From Pseudoalteromonas rubra (GTDB lineage Bacteria > Pseudomonadota > Gammaproteobacteria > Enterobacterales > Alteromonadaceae), in the NCBI RefSeq assembly GCF_000238295.3, contig NZ_AHCD03000035.1, positions 744,001 through 808,000 on the forward strand: a stretch of 64,000 nt of DNA, read 5' to 3'. The translations under genes and the position numbers were made by a program. Below, piece by piece: positions 17,695-25,856 of this stretch. The notes below the pieces were generated by a model, which was given only the letters and a program-made list of their open reading frames with translations, was not told the DNA's origin and made no database searches. Every line of letters begins with the position of its first letter. Within the stretch, counting starts at the first letter, position 1.

Positions 17695-18219
17695 ATGATC
17701 AGAGCAATCGTGTTTCTGCTGTCACTGCTTACTGTTGTTACTGCACCTGTATACGCGCAGCAACATGGCTATGCCGTCCACTACATTCATGGCGAAGGCA
17801 GTGTCGACGGGATTAAATTAGCGTACCAATATCATCCTAAGCTGGACTTACCACAGGCCTGGCGTCACTTTGATGTGCACTTCGAAAGCAGTATCAACTT
17901 CTGGCGTTATGGAGAAGAGAACCATCATGATGGCAATTTTGTCCTGGCAGTTTCCCCCGTAATTAGGTATCCATTCACTACCTTTAACGGTCACCCGGTG
18001 GCTGTGGAGTTAGGCATTGGCCTGGCCTTACTGGATGATACCCTGTTTGCGGGTAAAGACGTCAGTACCCATTACCAGTTTGAAGACAGATTAGGGCTGG
18101 TGTATCAGATGGACGATGCCAATGTTGCGATCCGCTATATGCATTACTCCAATGCCGGATTTAAAAGCCCCAACCCCGGGCTGGATTTTCTTTCCCTATC
18201 CTATTCAGCGTATTTTTAA
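17695..18219 (+). CDS. PagL-like lipid A 3-O-deacylase (acyloxyacyl hydrolase)
   Basis: 174 residues with signal peptide (MIRAIVFLLSLLTVVTAPVYA), the size of Pseudomonas PagL (173). PagL is an outer-membrane eight-stranded barrel that removes the 3-O acyl chain of lipid A. The C-terminus carries the family active-site region HYSNAGFKSPNPGLD and ends with an outer-membrane-type aromatic strand (SYSAYF). His and Ser of the catalytic triad are present at the right spacing (H, S at +2), but the acidic residue at +14 is Asp rather than the Glu of PagL. I chose ATG 17695 because the signal peptide begins there; no strong ribosome-binding site is visible for any start. Confidence 0.8.
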   Translation: MIRAIVFLLSLLTVVTAPVYAQQHGYAVHYIHGEGSVDGIKLAYQYHPKLDLPQAWRHFDVHFESSINFWRYGEENHHDGNFVLAVSPVIRYPFTTFNGHPVAVELGIGLALLDDTLFAGKDVSTHYQFEDRLGLVYQMDDANVAIRYMHYSNAGFKSPNPGLDFLSLSYSAYF

Positions 18220-18523
18220 GCACTTACCACCCGGCCATACGCCGCTCGCCGGGCATTGCAGCCAAGTAGCAATTGCGAGGTGGTACCATCCCCCCCTTCA
18301 GCGCTGCAGCCGGGACTAATAAACTTTAAAAAACTGGGTTAGTTATCACTGACCCAGCAGCGTTGCACTGTTCCCTTATCATCACCAACCCGCCTTGACA
18401 AACAGGCAGTTTATTCTAACCTCCAAAGATTAGAGTAAGTTAGTCACTGACCATGTCATTTCAGCGTTTTGATAGAGTAACACGTCATTGGCGCACTACA
18501 ATGAGTAGGGCCAGGGACAACTT
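18220..18523. other. Intergenic region with structured element
   Basis: About 300 bases between the pagL-like gene and the next receptor. The left part is the branched palindromic element at 18225-18285; the right part, with an AT-rich stretch near 18400-18440, should hold the receptor promoter. No gene seen. Confidence 0.5.
18225..18285. repeat. Three-way-junction palindromic element
   Basis: Outer stem TACCACC (18225-18231) / GGTGGTA (18279-18285) encloses two arms: CCCGGC (18230-18235) / GCCGGG (18248-18253), and ATTGC (18255-18259) / GCAAT (18269-18273). All are perfect matches; the outer stem and first arm share two bases. It begins five bases after the pagL-like stop, so it could be a 3'-end structure, a REP-like unit or a small structured RNA. 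Confidence 0.5.
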
Positions 18524-20887
18524 ATGATCAGAAAACGACCCAGCCAAACGCCAACGGCGCTCTTGTTAACTTCCATTTTATTCATCAGTTCACACAGCGC
18601 AGCACAAGATGATGAACTTGATACATTGATGGAGCTAAGCTTAGAAGACTTGCTCGATGTCACCGTGTCATCCGCCTCCGGCGTTGAAGAAACACTGCGT
18701 GATGCCCCTGCCGCTATGGTGATCATTACCGCTGCGGATATCAGGCAGCGCGGTTATACCAGCATTGATGAAGTGATCCTGGATCTTCCCGGGTTTGATA
18801 GCACAGTCACCAATGGTAATGGTGGCGTTATCACCTATCAGCGCGGCTATCGTACGCCGCTCACCCAGCGCACGCTAATGCTGGTCAATGGCATAGTCGA
18901 TAATCACTTGTGGTATCACGAAGCCACCTTGTCAAAAAATTACCCATTGTCGAATATTGCGCGGATAGAAGTGCTGTATGGCCCGGTAGGTGCGGTATAT
19001 GGCCCCAATGCATTTTTGGGGATCATAAATCTGGTCACATCTGATGCCCGAGACACGCATCAGGGTAATGATTTTTTTAAAGTGAATATTCAATCTGGCA
19101 GCTATGACACACAGAGCGTTGATATTGCCGCAGGCGGTAACCATAACAACCTGACCTATAATCTGTCTGCTAAATACTACTCGAGTGACGAAGCCGACAT
19201 CGATGAACTGGCGCCCTGGGGTTTTGTCAGTAACGAACTATTGAGCAACCGCGATATCTGGGGGCCAGTCATCTATGACACTGCCCTGTCCGCCAATTGT
19301 GAGGCGGATGGCTGTCCCCACAGCTCTAAATACAACGAGTTTGGTGCCTATCACGACCCACAAAGGGAATGGGGCATTCTTGCCGATGTCGCGTTCAAAA
19401 ACTTGACCTTAGGGGTCATAGAATGGGATATGCGTCATGGCTGGGGTCCGCAATATCCGCATGACAGAGCGCAGCCTGCGGCCCAGTGGTATCGTAACTC
19501 TGAACAATATTACCTTCGACACGCAGGCACAATTAAAGAAAGCTTACAGGTGAATACTCTGCTGCTAAGCAGAAAAAGTGGCAATGGTGGCTACTGGGTC
19601 GAATCTTTCCCCGGCTCCACTGCTTTGAGCGGCCCCGATGTGATATCAACACTGACCATTTCGCACTGGCGAACAAGCAATAAGAGCTGGCTGTTTAAAC
19701 AAGACTATGAGTTTGATTACTCTGAGCAATTAAAGCTCAGTGGCGGCATCAAATTTGAAGACAAAGAGCTCACCAAAGCATACGATGCCTGCGGCTATTT
19801 CCCCGAAACCTTTTGCTCATCAGACACGCCAGAGACCGCTGGTGACGGTGTTGCGGTCAATACAGACAGCACCATCAACATTCAGCCAGATACACTCAGT
19901 CGAATGCCAGACGAAAACCTCGCCAGCCTGACTGACCGAGGCGCATATATTCAGGCTATCTGGAATATCACTGACTGGCGGGTCAATGCCGGTATCAGAT
20001 ACGACAAGAATAGCCTTTACGGCAGTACCACTAACCCCAGAGCGTCTGCCATTTACTTTCTCTCTGCTAAATCAACCATTAAGATGCTCTACGGCACAGC
20101 TTTTCAGGAACCTGCCCCGATCCAGCTGTGGGGTGGCTGGAGCGGCCGCTCTGCCAATCCAAACCTGAAACCAGAAAAAGCCGAAAATTTTGAACTCATT
20201 TATATGTATCAACAGGACAACTGGCTTCATGATCTGTCTTTGTTTACCGCCAGGTACGACGATGTTGTGAAAGAAGAAGCGGAAAACGCAGGAAAGCGTA
20301 GCACCTATGGTATGGAATATCGCGGTAAATTTGAGTTCAGTAACTTTATCCCAGGCGCAGCCAATATCTCCGGTTACCTGTATTACACCCATACAAAAAC
20401 CAAAAGCAGTGTCAGTTACGACCACACGCTGGATCTGTGGGTAGGTCAAGGGATAGAAAATTGCCAGGACATCGCCCAGAACCATACGATATCTTACAAC
20501 CCCTGCCAGGATATGGATGCGGAGCTCGGTGATATCGCGCCACACAAAGTCAGTGCCGGGCTCAATGTACCCGTCAATGAAGCACTCAATGTTAACGTCA
20601 GAGCCAACTGGGTTTCGAGCAAACAACTCTATTTGAGAAACACACTGCGCGCAAAAGGCAGAGAAAATGAGGCGTACTTAACGGTCGATGCCAATATCAT
20701 TTACCGGTACGGATCAATCGAAGTCGCGTTTAAAGTAAAAAACCTCTTTGATGAAATCTATTATCACTCCGGCGCAGAAGCCGCCGCGAGTGGCGATGAT
20801 TTTGAACAACGCTCACAAGGCTGGGCCAACTCCCTGATCCCCCAACCCAAGCGCAGCTTTATGCTCTCTGTGAATATGCAATTTTAG
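18524..20887 (+). CDS. TonB-dependent receptor (second, FepA/BtuB-like size)
   Basis: 787-residue outer-membrane receptor: signal peptide ending HSAAQ, then LMELSLEDLLDVTVSSAS (usual start of many Alteromonadales receptors), plug domain (residues about 60-180, LRDAPAAMVIITAADIRQRG ... RIEVLYGPVGAVYGPNAFLG), and a beta-barrel ending NMQF. The plug region EVLYGPVGAVYG-N-A is the classic plug motif of receptors for siderophores, haem or vitamin B12. Several Cys (in NCEADGCPHSS and CQDIAQNH...NPCQD) sit in predicted outer loops. Ligand unknown; no Fur box was recognised upstream. Stands alone on the plus strand. Confidence 0.9.
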   Translation: MIRKRPSQTPTALLLTSILFISSHSAAQDDELDTLMELSLEDLLDVTVSSASGVEETLRDAPAAMVIITAADIRQRGYTSIDEVILDLPGFDSTVTNGNGGVITYQRGYRTPLTQRTLMLVNGIVDNHLWYHEATLSKNYPLSNIARIEVLYGPVGAVYGPNAFLGIINLVTSDARDTHQGNDFFKVNIQSGSYDTQSVDIAAGGNHNNLTYNLSAKYYSSDEADIDELAPWGFVSNELLSNRDIWGPVIYDTALSANCEADGCPHSSKYNEFGAYHDPQREWGILADVAFKNLTLGVIEWDMRHGWGPQYPHDRAQPAAQWYRNSEQYYLRHAGTIKESLQVNTLLLSRKSGNGGYWVESFPGSTALSGPDVISTLTISHWRTSNKSWLFKQDYEFDYSEQLKLSGGIKFEDKELTKAYDACGYFPETFCSSDTPETAGDGVAVNTDSTINIQPDTLSRMPDENLASLTDRGAYIQAIWNITDWRVNAGIRYDKNSLYGSTTNPRASAIYFLSAKSTIKMLYGTAFQEPAPIQLWGGWSGRSANPNLKPEKAENFELIYMYQQDNWLHDLSLFTARYDDVVKEEAENAGKRSTYGMEYRGKFEFSNFIPGAANISGYLYYTHTKTKSSVSYDHTLDLWVGQGIENCQDIAQNHTISYNPCQDMDAELGDIAPHKVSAGLNVPVNEALNVNVRANWVSSKQLYLRNTLRAKGRENEAYLTVDANIIYRYGSIEVAFKVKNLFDEIYYHSGAEAAASGDDFEQRSQGWANSLIPQPKRSFMLSVNMQF

Positions 20888-21019
20888 GTAGCGCCTGACA
20901 TCAAAAATCTGTCTAACCAACGGTTTTACCACAACACGCGGTCCCAGCGCCTCTTTGAACGATACTACAATTAGGTCTTTATTAAGTATATACAGCGAAG
21001 AGTGTGCTATGCGTATACA

Positions 21020-21365
21020 CTATTTAAGGAGCATTAAGTACTGAGGCCTGGGTGCGCCCGTGTAAGTAGGAATATTGGCGCAGGTCATTGTCCCACCCTG
21101 ATCGTCATACATTAAGGTGACCTGCAAATCGTCTGTTAAAGAAGTAGTTGCCAGTGAAACCCATAATGAACAAGTTACAATACTGACTTCTGATGAGTCT
21201 TCGGTATTACATATTCTTGTATAATGATTTCTCCAGGTGCCATTAATGATGACGTTATTACTTGCATCAATATATATTGGTGACCTTACCATTACACCAG
21301 ATATTCTTCGCCATCACATTCGCTGAAGCAAATGCAACCAACAACCATAAAATCATGCTTTTCAT
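21020..21365 (-). pseudogene. Frameshifted small exported protein gene
   Basis: A good start exists at ATG 21365 with AGGGTG upstream, opening a signal peptide (MKSMILWLLVAFASANVMAK) and NIWCNGKVTNIY, then hits TGA. The next frame continues without gap as IDASNNVIINGTWRNHYTR..., ending at 21020. Reading across by adding one AT to the ATATATAT run at 21270-21277 restores a single exported protein of about 115 residues. So this is either a frameshift pseudogene, a phase-variable gene, or a sequencing slip. The intact form would join the small exported proteins seen nearby (25165, 27399, 28329). Function unknown. Confidence 0.65.
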
Positions 21366-21928
21366 AACGTCACCCTAACTCAAAGTCGCACCAACCGGCG
21401 TACCACATATTACAAATACACAAACACACCAAGTGTCTGTCTCCTTTTGTAAATATAGTGCTTTTTACGAGTGTAACGGTCAAGTTGAATTGGCTTAAAT
21501 TTTTAGTTTTGCCAGTACCTTTCTTCCGACTGATTTGCCGGCGTGCCACCATAGCGCTAACGGAGAATTCAGCGACATCCACCTTTAAATTCAAAAGCCA
21601 ACCTAATCGGGGTCAATTTAGAAATGCAAGACGATTGACCCCTGCACTTCCTATTAACTCGCGGCAGAAAAGTCGTAAATTTAACCACAAGACTCTGAAA
21701 TTCAGGCATACAAATGCCTCTCAATCCTGAACTTGGTAAATCAAAAAGCAAATAAATAAGTGCTAACCCAGACACCGCTCGTACTCGGTCAGAATGGTTT
21801 GCCTGCTGTTGAAAAGTGCTGCATAAGCGTATACAGACCCTCCCGCGATTTCATTCAAAATCAGATCTATGTTACCGCCATGACTGTTTTTAACACTCAA
21901 CAGACAACTAAACTTTAGCCACCTTCGA
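21366..21928. other. Gene-poor stretch with one hairpin
   Basis: About 560 bases with only short overlapping frames on both strands, none with a convincing ribosome-binding site or recognisable protein. It holds the GGGGTCAAT hairpin at 21609-21642. Likely remnant DNA. Confidence 0.4.
21609..21642. repeat. GGGGTCAAT/ATTGACCCC inverted repeat
   Basis: Perfect 9-base arms with a 16-base loop. Such GGGGTCAAT hairpins remind me of the repeats bordering REP-associated (RAYT) transposase genes in marine gammaproteobacteria, but no transposase frame is left here, so the link is only a guess. Confidence 0.35.
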
Positions 21929-22297
21929 TTACCTGGGCTCACAATTAGATACTGTATTGCGAATGAGCGATTGTAATGATTCGAGCGTATGCGTATCCAA
22001 CTGCTGCGACAAAACCTCTGCCCGCTCTAATGCCGCAATGCAATTTGGAGTCAGTTGAGCAAGTTTCAGGAGTAACTTATCGAAGACAAATGTACCAACC
22101 ACAAGCACAGCAAAGCACAGGCTAACCTTAGAAAAAAACTTTATGCTATCGAGCATTTTTTCATCGGCACTTGCTTTTTTATCTTGTTCCTTTCGTATCA
22201 AGATGAAGCTCATCGCTAAGAAAAGGAACGCAACTCCGCTAAAGCCAAGCTGCAATATAGAGATAACATCTTGTCCTGAAAACCCTAAAATACTCAT
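21929..22297 (-). CDS. Two-TM inner membrane protein, third gene of protease operon
   Basis: 122 residues: MSILGFSGQDVISILQLGFSG, a first membrane helix (VAFLFLAMSFILI), a charged cytoplasmic-type loop (RKEQDKKASADEK), a second helix (FFSKVSLCFAVLVVGTFVFD), and a 50-residue tail with two Cys. ATG at 22297 overlaps the TGA of the upstream HExxH gene (ATGA), so translation is coupled. I do not recognise the family. A longer frame starting at 22351 is not preferred because it overlaps far into the upstream gene. Confidence 0.7.
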   Translation of the reverse strand: MSILGFSGQDVISILQLGFSGVAFLFLAMSFILIRKEQDKKASADEKMLDSIKFFSKVSLCFAVLVVGTFVFDKLLLKLAQLTPNCIAALERAEVLSQQLDTHTLESLQSLIRNTVSNCEPR

Positions 22298-23532
22298 CCT
22301 TTGTTGACCTCGCAGCGATAGCTCTCTTCTGACCACAGCCCATCGCTCCACGCTTGTTCAATGTCAGGTGCCAGAGTACTTAACAAGCTGTCTGGTACAA
22401 TTCCCGACGATTTAGGATAGGCGCGATAAGCATCCTGAATAATGGTCACCACTGCTTTGCCAGTATCTCCACATATTTTTACCACCTCGGGATACTTGGG
22501 TTCAGACAAACCTAATGTTGCAGCCGCAAGCACTAAGCGTGTTTGTGGATATAAGTATCCATCTACAAATTTGACTTCTGGTACCACGCGACCGAACGCA
22601 TTAGCTCTAAACTCGGTCCGCATGCCTGACAAAATTGGAGCAGCGAGTAAATCAATTGCTACCCTGCGGCTCATTGCATTCATTACAGGATTGCCCGTCA
22701 GTTGTTGACGGTTAGATGCTTTTTCTAACCAGGCAAAACCGCATAAATCGGCGCGCACCTCATGCTTGGCCAAACTAATTTTATTGCTAAATAACCCACC
22801 CTTTTGCTGCAAGCCTACCATTTCGTCCCAGATGCCTTTCTTTTTTATCATCGGCGTTTGGTCGATATGGCACAGGTTATTATTGAAGTGGTAAGCTTCA
22901 TGGCCCAGAAGAAAGGCGTGAGCATACTGGGTGATTTGTTGGTACAGCGCAAATGCTGCTTTTAAAACGACATTAGACGAATCAATATCAATTTGGTTAT
23001 TGGTATGGCGATAAATATCAATCACTAAGCTGTACAAACCATTTATGTCGTCAGCCGAAAGCTGACCTTTCGAAATAATTTCTTCGCTGCGCTGAGTGAA
23101 TGCATCAGAACCTGAGAACCCCTCAGCATCGGCAAGTAACAAAGCATCCACCCAGCTTAACTTGGGCCTAATATTCAGGGCGCTTTCTTTACCTTTTCCG
23201 TTTGTATAAATGAATGCACTGTCGGCGGCTAACCAGGCTGCCATTCGCATCAAAATGGCAAATGGCTCTTCCCGACAAAAGATTGCTTCTGGCTCACCGT
23301 AGCAAGCTAAATCAGGCTCCACAGCGCATTGACGAACTTTAACTTTTGTCGTGGCATCGTTATCAACGATGGAGAAAACGTCATCAGCGACTTGCGCAAT
23401 CACTGGTCGATAACTTTTATTTTCTTGAGTCGCCCCCTCACCATAGCAGAGCGCTAAGCGCCATTCACCTGACCAAGCCACGGCTGGCAAGAGCAAGAAA
23501 ATAAACAAAACACAGTAACGAATTAAATACAC
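22294..23532 (-). CDS. Exported HExxH metallopeptidase-like protein
   Basis: 412 residues with a signal peptide (ending AVAWS). Around residue 211 there is LLGHEAYHF (HExxH zinc-binding helix), and about 43 residues later KHEVRADLCGFAWLE, where the Glu in HEVRAD (E258) is well placed as third zinc ligand in a gluzincin/M48-like arrangement (ExxAD). Several Cys in the mature part (CYGE, CREE, CHID, CG, C near the end) suggest periplasmic disulfides. Start is a GTG at 23532 with AAGGAG at eight bases; it overlaps the preceding gene by ten bases. A protease is likely, but the family is unknown to me and the substrate cannot be told. Confidence 0.7.
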   Translation of the reverse strand: MYLIRYCVLFIFLLLPAVAWSGEWRLALCYGEGATQENKSYRPVIAQVADDVFSIVDNDATTKVKVRQCAVEPDLACYGEPEAIFCREEPFAILMRMAAWLAADSAFIYTNGKGKESALNIRPKLSWVDALLLADAEGFSGSDAFTQRSEEIISKGQLSADDINGLYSLVIDIYRHTNNQIDIDSSNVVLKAAFALYQQITQYAHAFLLGHEAYHFNNNLCHIDQTPMIKKKGIWDEMVGLQQKGGLFSNKISLAKHEVRADLCGFAWLEKASNRQQLTGNPVMNAMSRRVAIDLLAAPILSGMRTEFRANAFGRVVPEVKFVDGYLYPQTRLVLAAATLGLSEPKYPEVVKICGDTGKAVVTIIQDAYRAYPKSSGIVPDSLLSTLAPDIEQAWSDGLWSEESYRCEVNKG

Positions 23533-24044
23533 TCCATACTCTCCTTGAGGTCACTCCAGAGATCAGAGAGGTCATAGTCTTTGATCACGCTCTCGATAGC
23601 TTCAATAGCAAGTTTGTTACCAGATATATCAAAGTAATCGATATAGACCCTGACGTAGGACATGTCTTTATCCACTACATACCCAGTGTCAAATAGACCT
23701 TTTTTATCCCGACTAATGATTAACAGGTTGAACTTATCAGCAGCGACCACTTCTTTGCTTGCCAATAGTTTTTGCGCTTTCATCCACTGTTCAAAGCTAG
23801 ACTGGACGCTTTTCAGGCAGTTATTCAGTTTACCAACCACTAAGGTAGCAAAAAAGCGCTGCATTTCCATCGCTCCGCCACTCGCTTCATTGGGCTCCTC
23901 AATATCAGAGTCTATGCTATCGACCAGCGTAATGCCCACCAAAGGCACAGAACCTTGACGATGCACTACCTCGTCATTCGCCAATGCGCTCGAACAAACG
24001 CTCAAAATACATAATAGATACCCACACCATTGCTTTTCTGTCAT
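23523..24044 (-). CDS. Exported hypothetical protein, first gene of protease operon
   Basis: 173 residues with a signal peptide (MTEKQWCGYLLCILSVCSSALA) and a mature part of about 150 residues (VHRQGSVPLVGITLVDSIDSDIEEPNEASGG...) with two Cys in the mature chain. Not recognised. It precedes the HExxH protein with a ten-base overlap and is followed by the two-TM protein, so the three form one coupled unit; it could be an inhibitor, propeptide-like chaperone or substrate of the protease, which is pure inference. Confidence 0.7.
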   Translation of the reverse strand: MTEKQWCGYLLCILSVCSSALANDEVVHRQGSVPLVGITLVDSIDSDIEEPNEASGGAMEMQRFFATLVVGKLNNCLKSVQSSFEQWMKAQKLLASKEVVAADKFNLLIISRDKKGLFDTGYVVDKDMSYVRVYIDYFDISGNKLAIEAIESVIKDYDLSDLWSDLKESMECI

Positions 24045-24349
24045 CAGAAAGCCTCCCTATGCCGAACTGTTACCGATGATTGTGTTCATCAAATTTAGTC
24101 ATGTGAACATTTCGGACTCAGATAGCCCACTCAAATAACCCAGTGTTGGCATTAACTTTCTGAAGCATCCACCGGTAAATTCACAGACCTAGTTGAACTT
24201 GGCGTTTACCAAAATTCCGATTTAGGTTGGGTGTGTATGCAACCAAACCTTCATCCATAACCTTTTGAGTATTAGATAAAAGTAGACGGCTTAGCAGCCT
24301 TGTGCGAATTTAGGCTAGGTGGCCGTGTAACCATATTTATGAGCGATTG
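24045..24349. other. Intergenic, no gene seen
   Basis: About 300 bases between the protease operon and a lipoprotein gene. Only short interrupted frames. The promoter of the protease operon should lie near 24050-24120. Confidence 0.35.
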
Positions 24350-24883
24350 TCAGCCGCCTTGTCCAAGATCGACCTCAGCATCATTGATAAGTGTAAAATA
24401 TCCCTCTTTATCTTCGAGTTGAAGCGAAATTGAGATATACACAGTTTGCCCTTCTTCTGGTTCTTCGTTAAAGCCAGCACCAATTGAGAAAGATATTTCT
24501 TGATGTACTTCATGAGATAATAAATTTTGCGTTTTCTGAAAATTGTTGACTGCGACTTCTGAAAGTCTAAATGTGTATTCTGTTTTTGCAGGCTCAGTTG
24601 AAAAGAAACCTTCTTGCGCAGCTATCCTACTCCGTTTTTCGAGAACGAGTGGAAATGTAAAATTACTAAGCCCTTTTTCATTCGCTAAACTGAGACTTAG
24701 GTTTATTTTTTCCATGTTCAACGTAAAAGGATCTGACAACCAAATTTTCGAGCGTATTTGCGTAGGCTTCAGAGCCGCAAAGCTCTGCTCATCAAAGTTG
24801 CGATATTTAAGCAGGGTCGAGATAGGTATGCTCGAGCAACCAAAAAGAAATATTACTATAAAAACAACAAAAAGCTTTTTCAT
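24350..24883 (-). CDS. Hypothetical lipoprotein
   Basis: 177 residues: signal and lipobox MKKLFVVFIVIFLFGCSS, so the Cys would be lipid-modified. The rest is beta-rich (LRSKIW-like, KINLSLSLANEK, TEYTFRLSEVAVNNF, QTVYISISLQLEDKEG). I do not recognise the family. ATG at 24883 has AGGAG five to six bases upstream; a start at 24940 is rejected for lack of one. AT-rich relative to the core genes, single transcript. Confidence 0.75.
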   Translation of the reverse strand: MKKLFVVFIVIFLFGCSSIPISTLLKYRNFDEQSFAALKPTQIRSKIWLSDPFTLNMEKINLSLSLANEKGLSNFTFPLVLEKRSRIAAQEGFFSTEPAKTEYTFRLSEVAVNNFQKTQNLLSHEVHQEISFSIGAGFNEEPEEGQTVYISISLQLEDKEGYFTLINDAEVDLGQGG

Positions 24884-25164
24884 TTTCTCTCCTTTATTCA
24901 GTCCAGACACTTGCTGCGCGCAATTACTCGAAAGCGACACAATTAAAGCTTTGCAACATGTTAGCTGAACTTAAATCAAGCCTCGGATAGTGAGTTCTCA
25001 AAGTCAAAGAAGCCCTTCTCCTGAGGCTCCATATATTTTCTGATGTGGTCTATCTGCTATATTTGATACCAAGTACTGATGCATAAACATCCTTTGCGTT
25101 AACGCCCCGGCCAGCGGAAAAAGCAAGTGCAATGAGTACTTCCCGCTGACCTGACTTGTTGTCT

Positions 25165-25503
25165 TTAGTTTGTAGTAATGTAAGCATGTCTCAAATCTTC
25201 TGAGGCAGTTGCAAGAGTACAACTGCCGGTGCCGCCTAGTGTTATTTGTTGTTTACCTATTTGAGCCGCTAACAAGATTGATAATATGTTTTGACCTTCA
25301 GAGGATGTCGCGTCAAAGCTAAACTTCCATGATTGTGTACCACATGTTTGATTACTAACACTTCCGTTTACTTGTACCTGGCACAATGGAGAAATGGATT
25401 TTGTGTGACAAACCACTTGCTTAATGGTGCCCGTAAAGCTTGCTCCAGCCAGCGAATGAAAAGGCAATAAAGTAAAAAATAAAAACAATGGCAATTTTTT
25501 CAT
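25165..25503 (-). CDS. Small exported protein (family A)
   Basis: 112 residues, signal peptide MKKLPLFLFFTLLPFHSLAG, then about 90 residues with five Cys (VVCHTKSISPLCQV, NQTCG, GSCTL). The pattern ILSILLAAQIGKQQITLGGTGSCTL, a helix of small aliphatic residues followed by a strand and Gly-x-Cys, recurs in the proteins at 27399, 28329 and 50678. Strong AGGAG before ATG 25503. Probably periplasmic or secreted and disulfide-bonded. Function unknown. A perfect GCTTGAA-TACCG-TTCAAGC palindrome at 25533-25551, just upstream, may be its operator. Confidence 0.75.
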   Translation of the reverse strand: MKKLPLFLFFTLLPFHSLAGASFTGTIKQVVCHTKSISPLCQVQVNGSVSNQTCGTQSWKFSFDATSSEGQNILSILLAAQIGKQQITLGGTGSCTLATASEDLRHAYITTN

Positions 25504-25532
25504 GTGTACTCCTAATACATAATAGCGTGTTG

Positions 25533-25551
25533 GCTTGAATACCGTTCAAGC
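25533..25551. promoter_or_regulatory. Perfect palindrome, operator-like
   Basis: GCTTGAA (25533-25539) and TTCAAGC (25545-25551) with a five-base spacer, 30 bases upstream of ATG 25503. Could bind a dimeric regulator; the regulator is unknown. Confidence 0.4.
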
Positions 25552-25741
25552 TCAATGTCCAAAGCCCTTCAGAATATAATTAAAATAGTGTAACCCTAGA
25601 AAGGCAAATGACCACCACTCACAGGTTTTCCAAAGGCATAGTTTGAAAGCCGGGTGCTTTATCAACATCAGGCTAAAGAGAGCCATAAATATATCAATAA
25701 CATATAGTTACCTAGATTTCAGCAACAAAGCAGGATAACAT

Positions 25742-25834
25742 ATGTACCCTTTAAAGATACTTTCATGTGGCCACTATGCGTCAATTTTCAGTGTTGTCGC
25801 AAAGTCATTATCGGACACTTTTCACTCACTTTAA
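25742..25834 (+). CDS. Possible 30-residue upstream ORF
   Basis: ATG 25742 with AGGA six bases before it; the peptide begins MYPLKILSCGHYAS and has a mildly hydrophobic middle. It ends 22 bases before the TTG of the beta-helix gene. May be a leader or chance frame. Confidence 0.3.
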   Translation: MYPLKILSCGHYASIFSVVAKSLSDTFHSL

Positions 25835-25856
25835 AATTAATTAAGGGATATAAATT

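Larger units (their letters stand above)
25504..25856. other. Divergent promoter region with palindrome
   Basis: About 350 bases between the small exported protein (minus) and the beta-helix gene (plus). Holds the 7-5-7 perfect palindrome at 25533-25551 and a possible 30-codon ORF at 25742-25834. Confidence 0.45.

Noticed and set aside
25080..25160. CAGCGG...CCGCTG palindrome as attC or terminator
   Set aside because: Imperfect stem, no T-run and no matching core sites; too weak to annotate.
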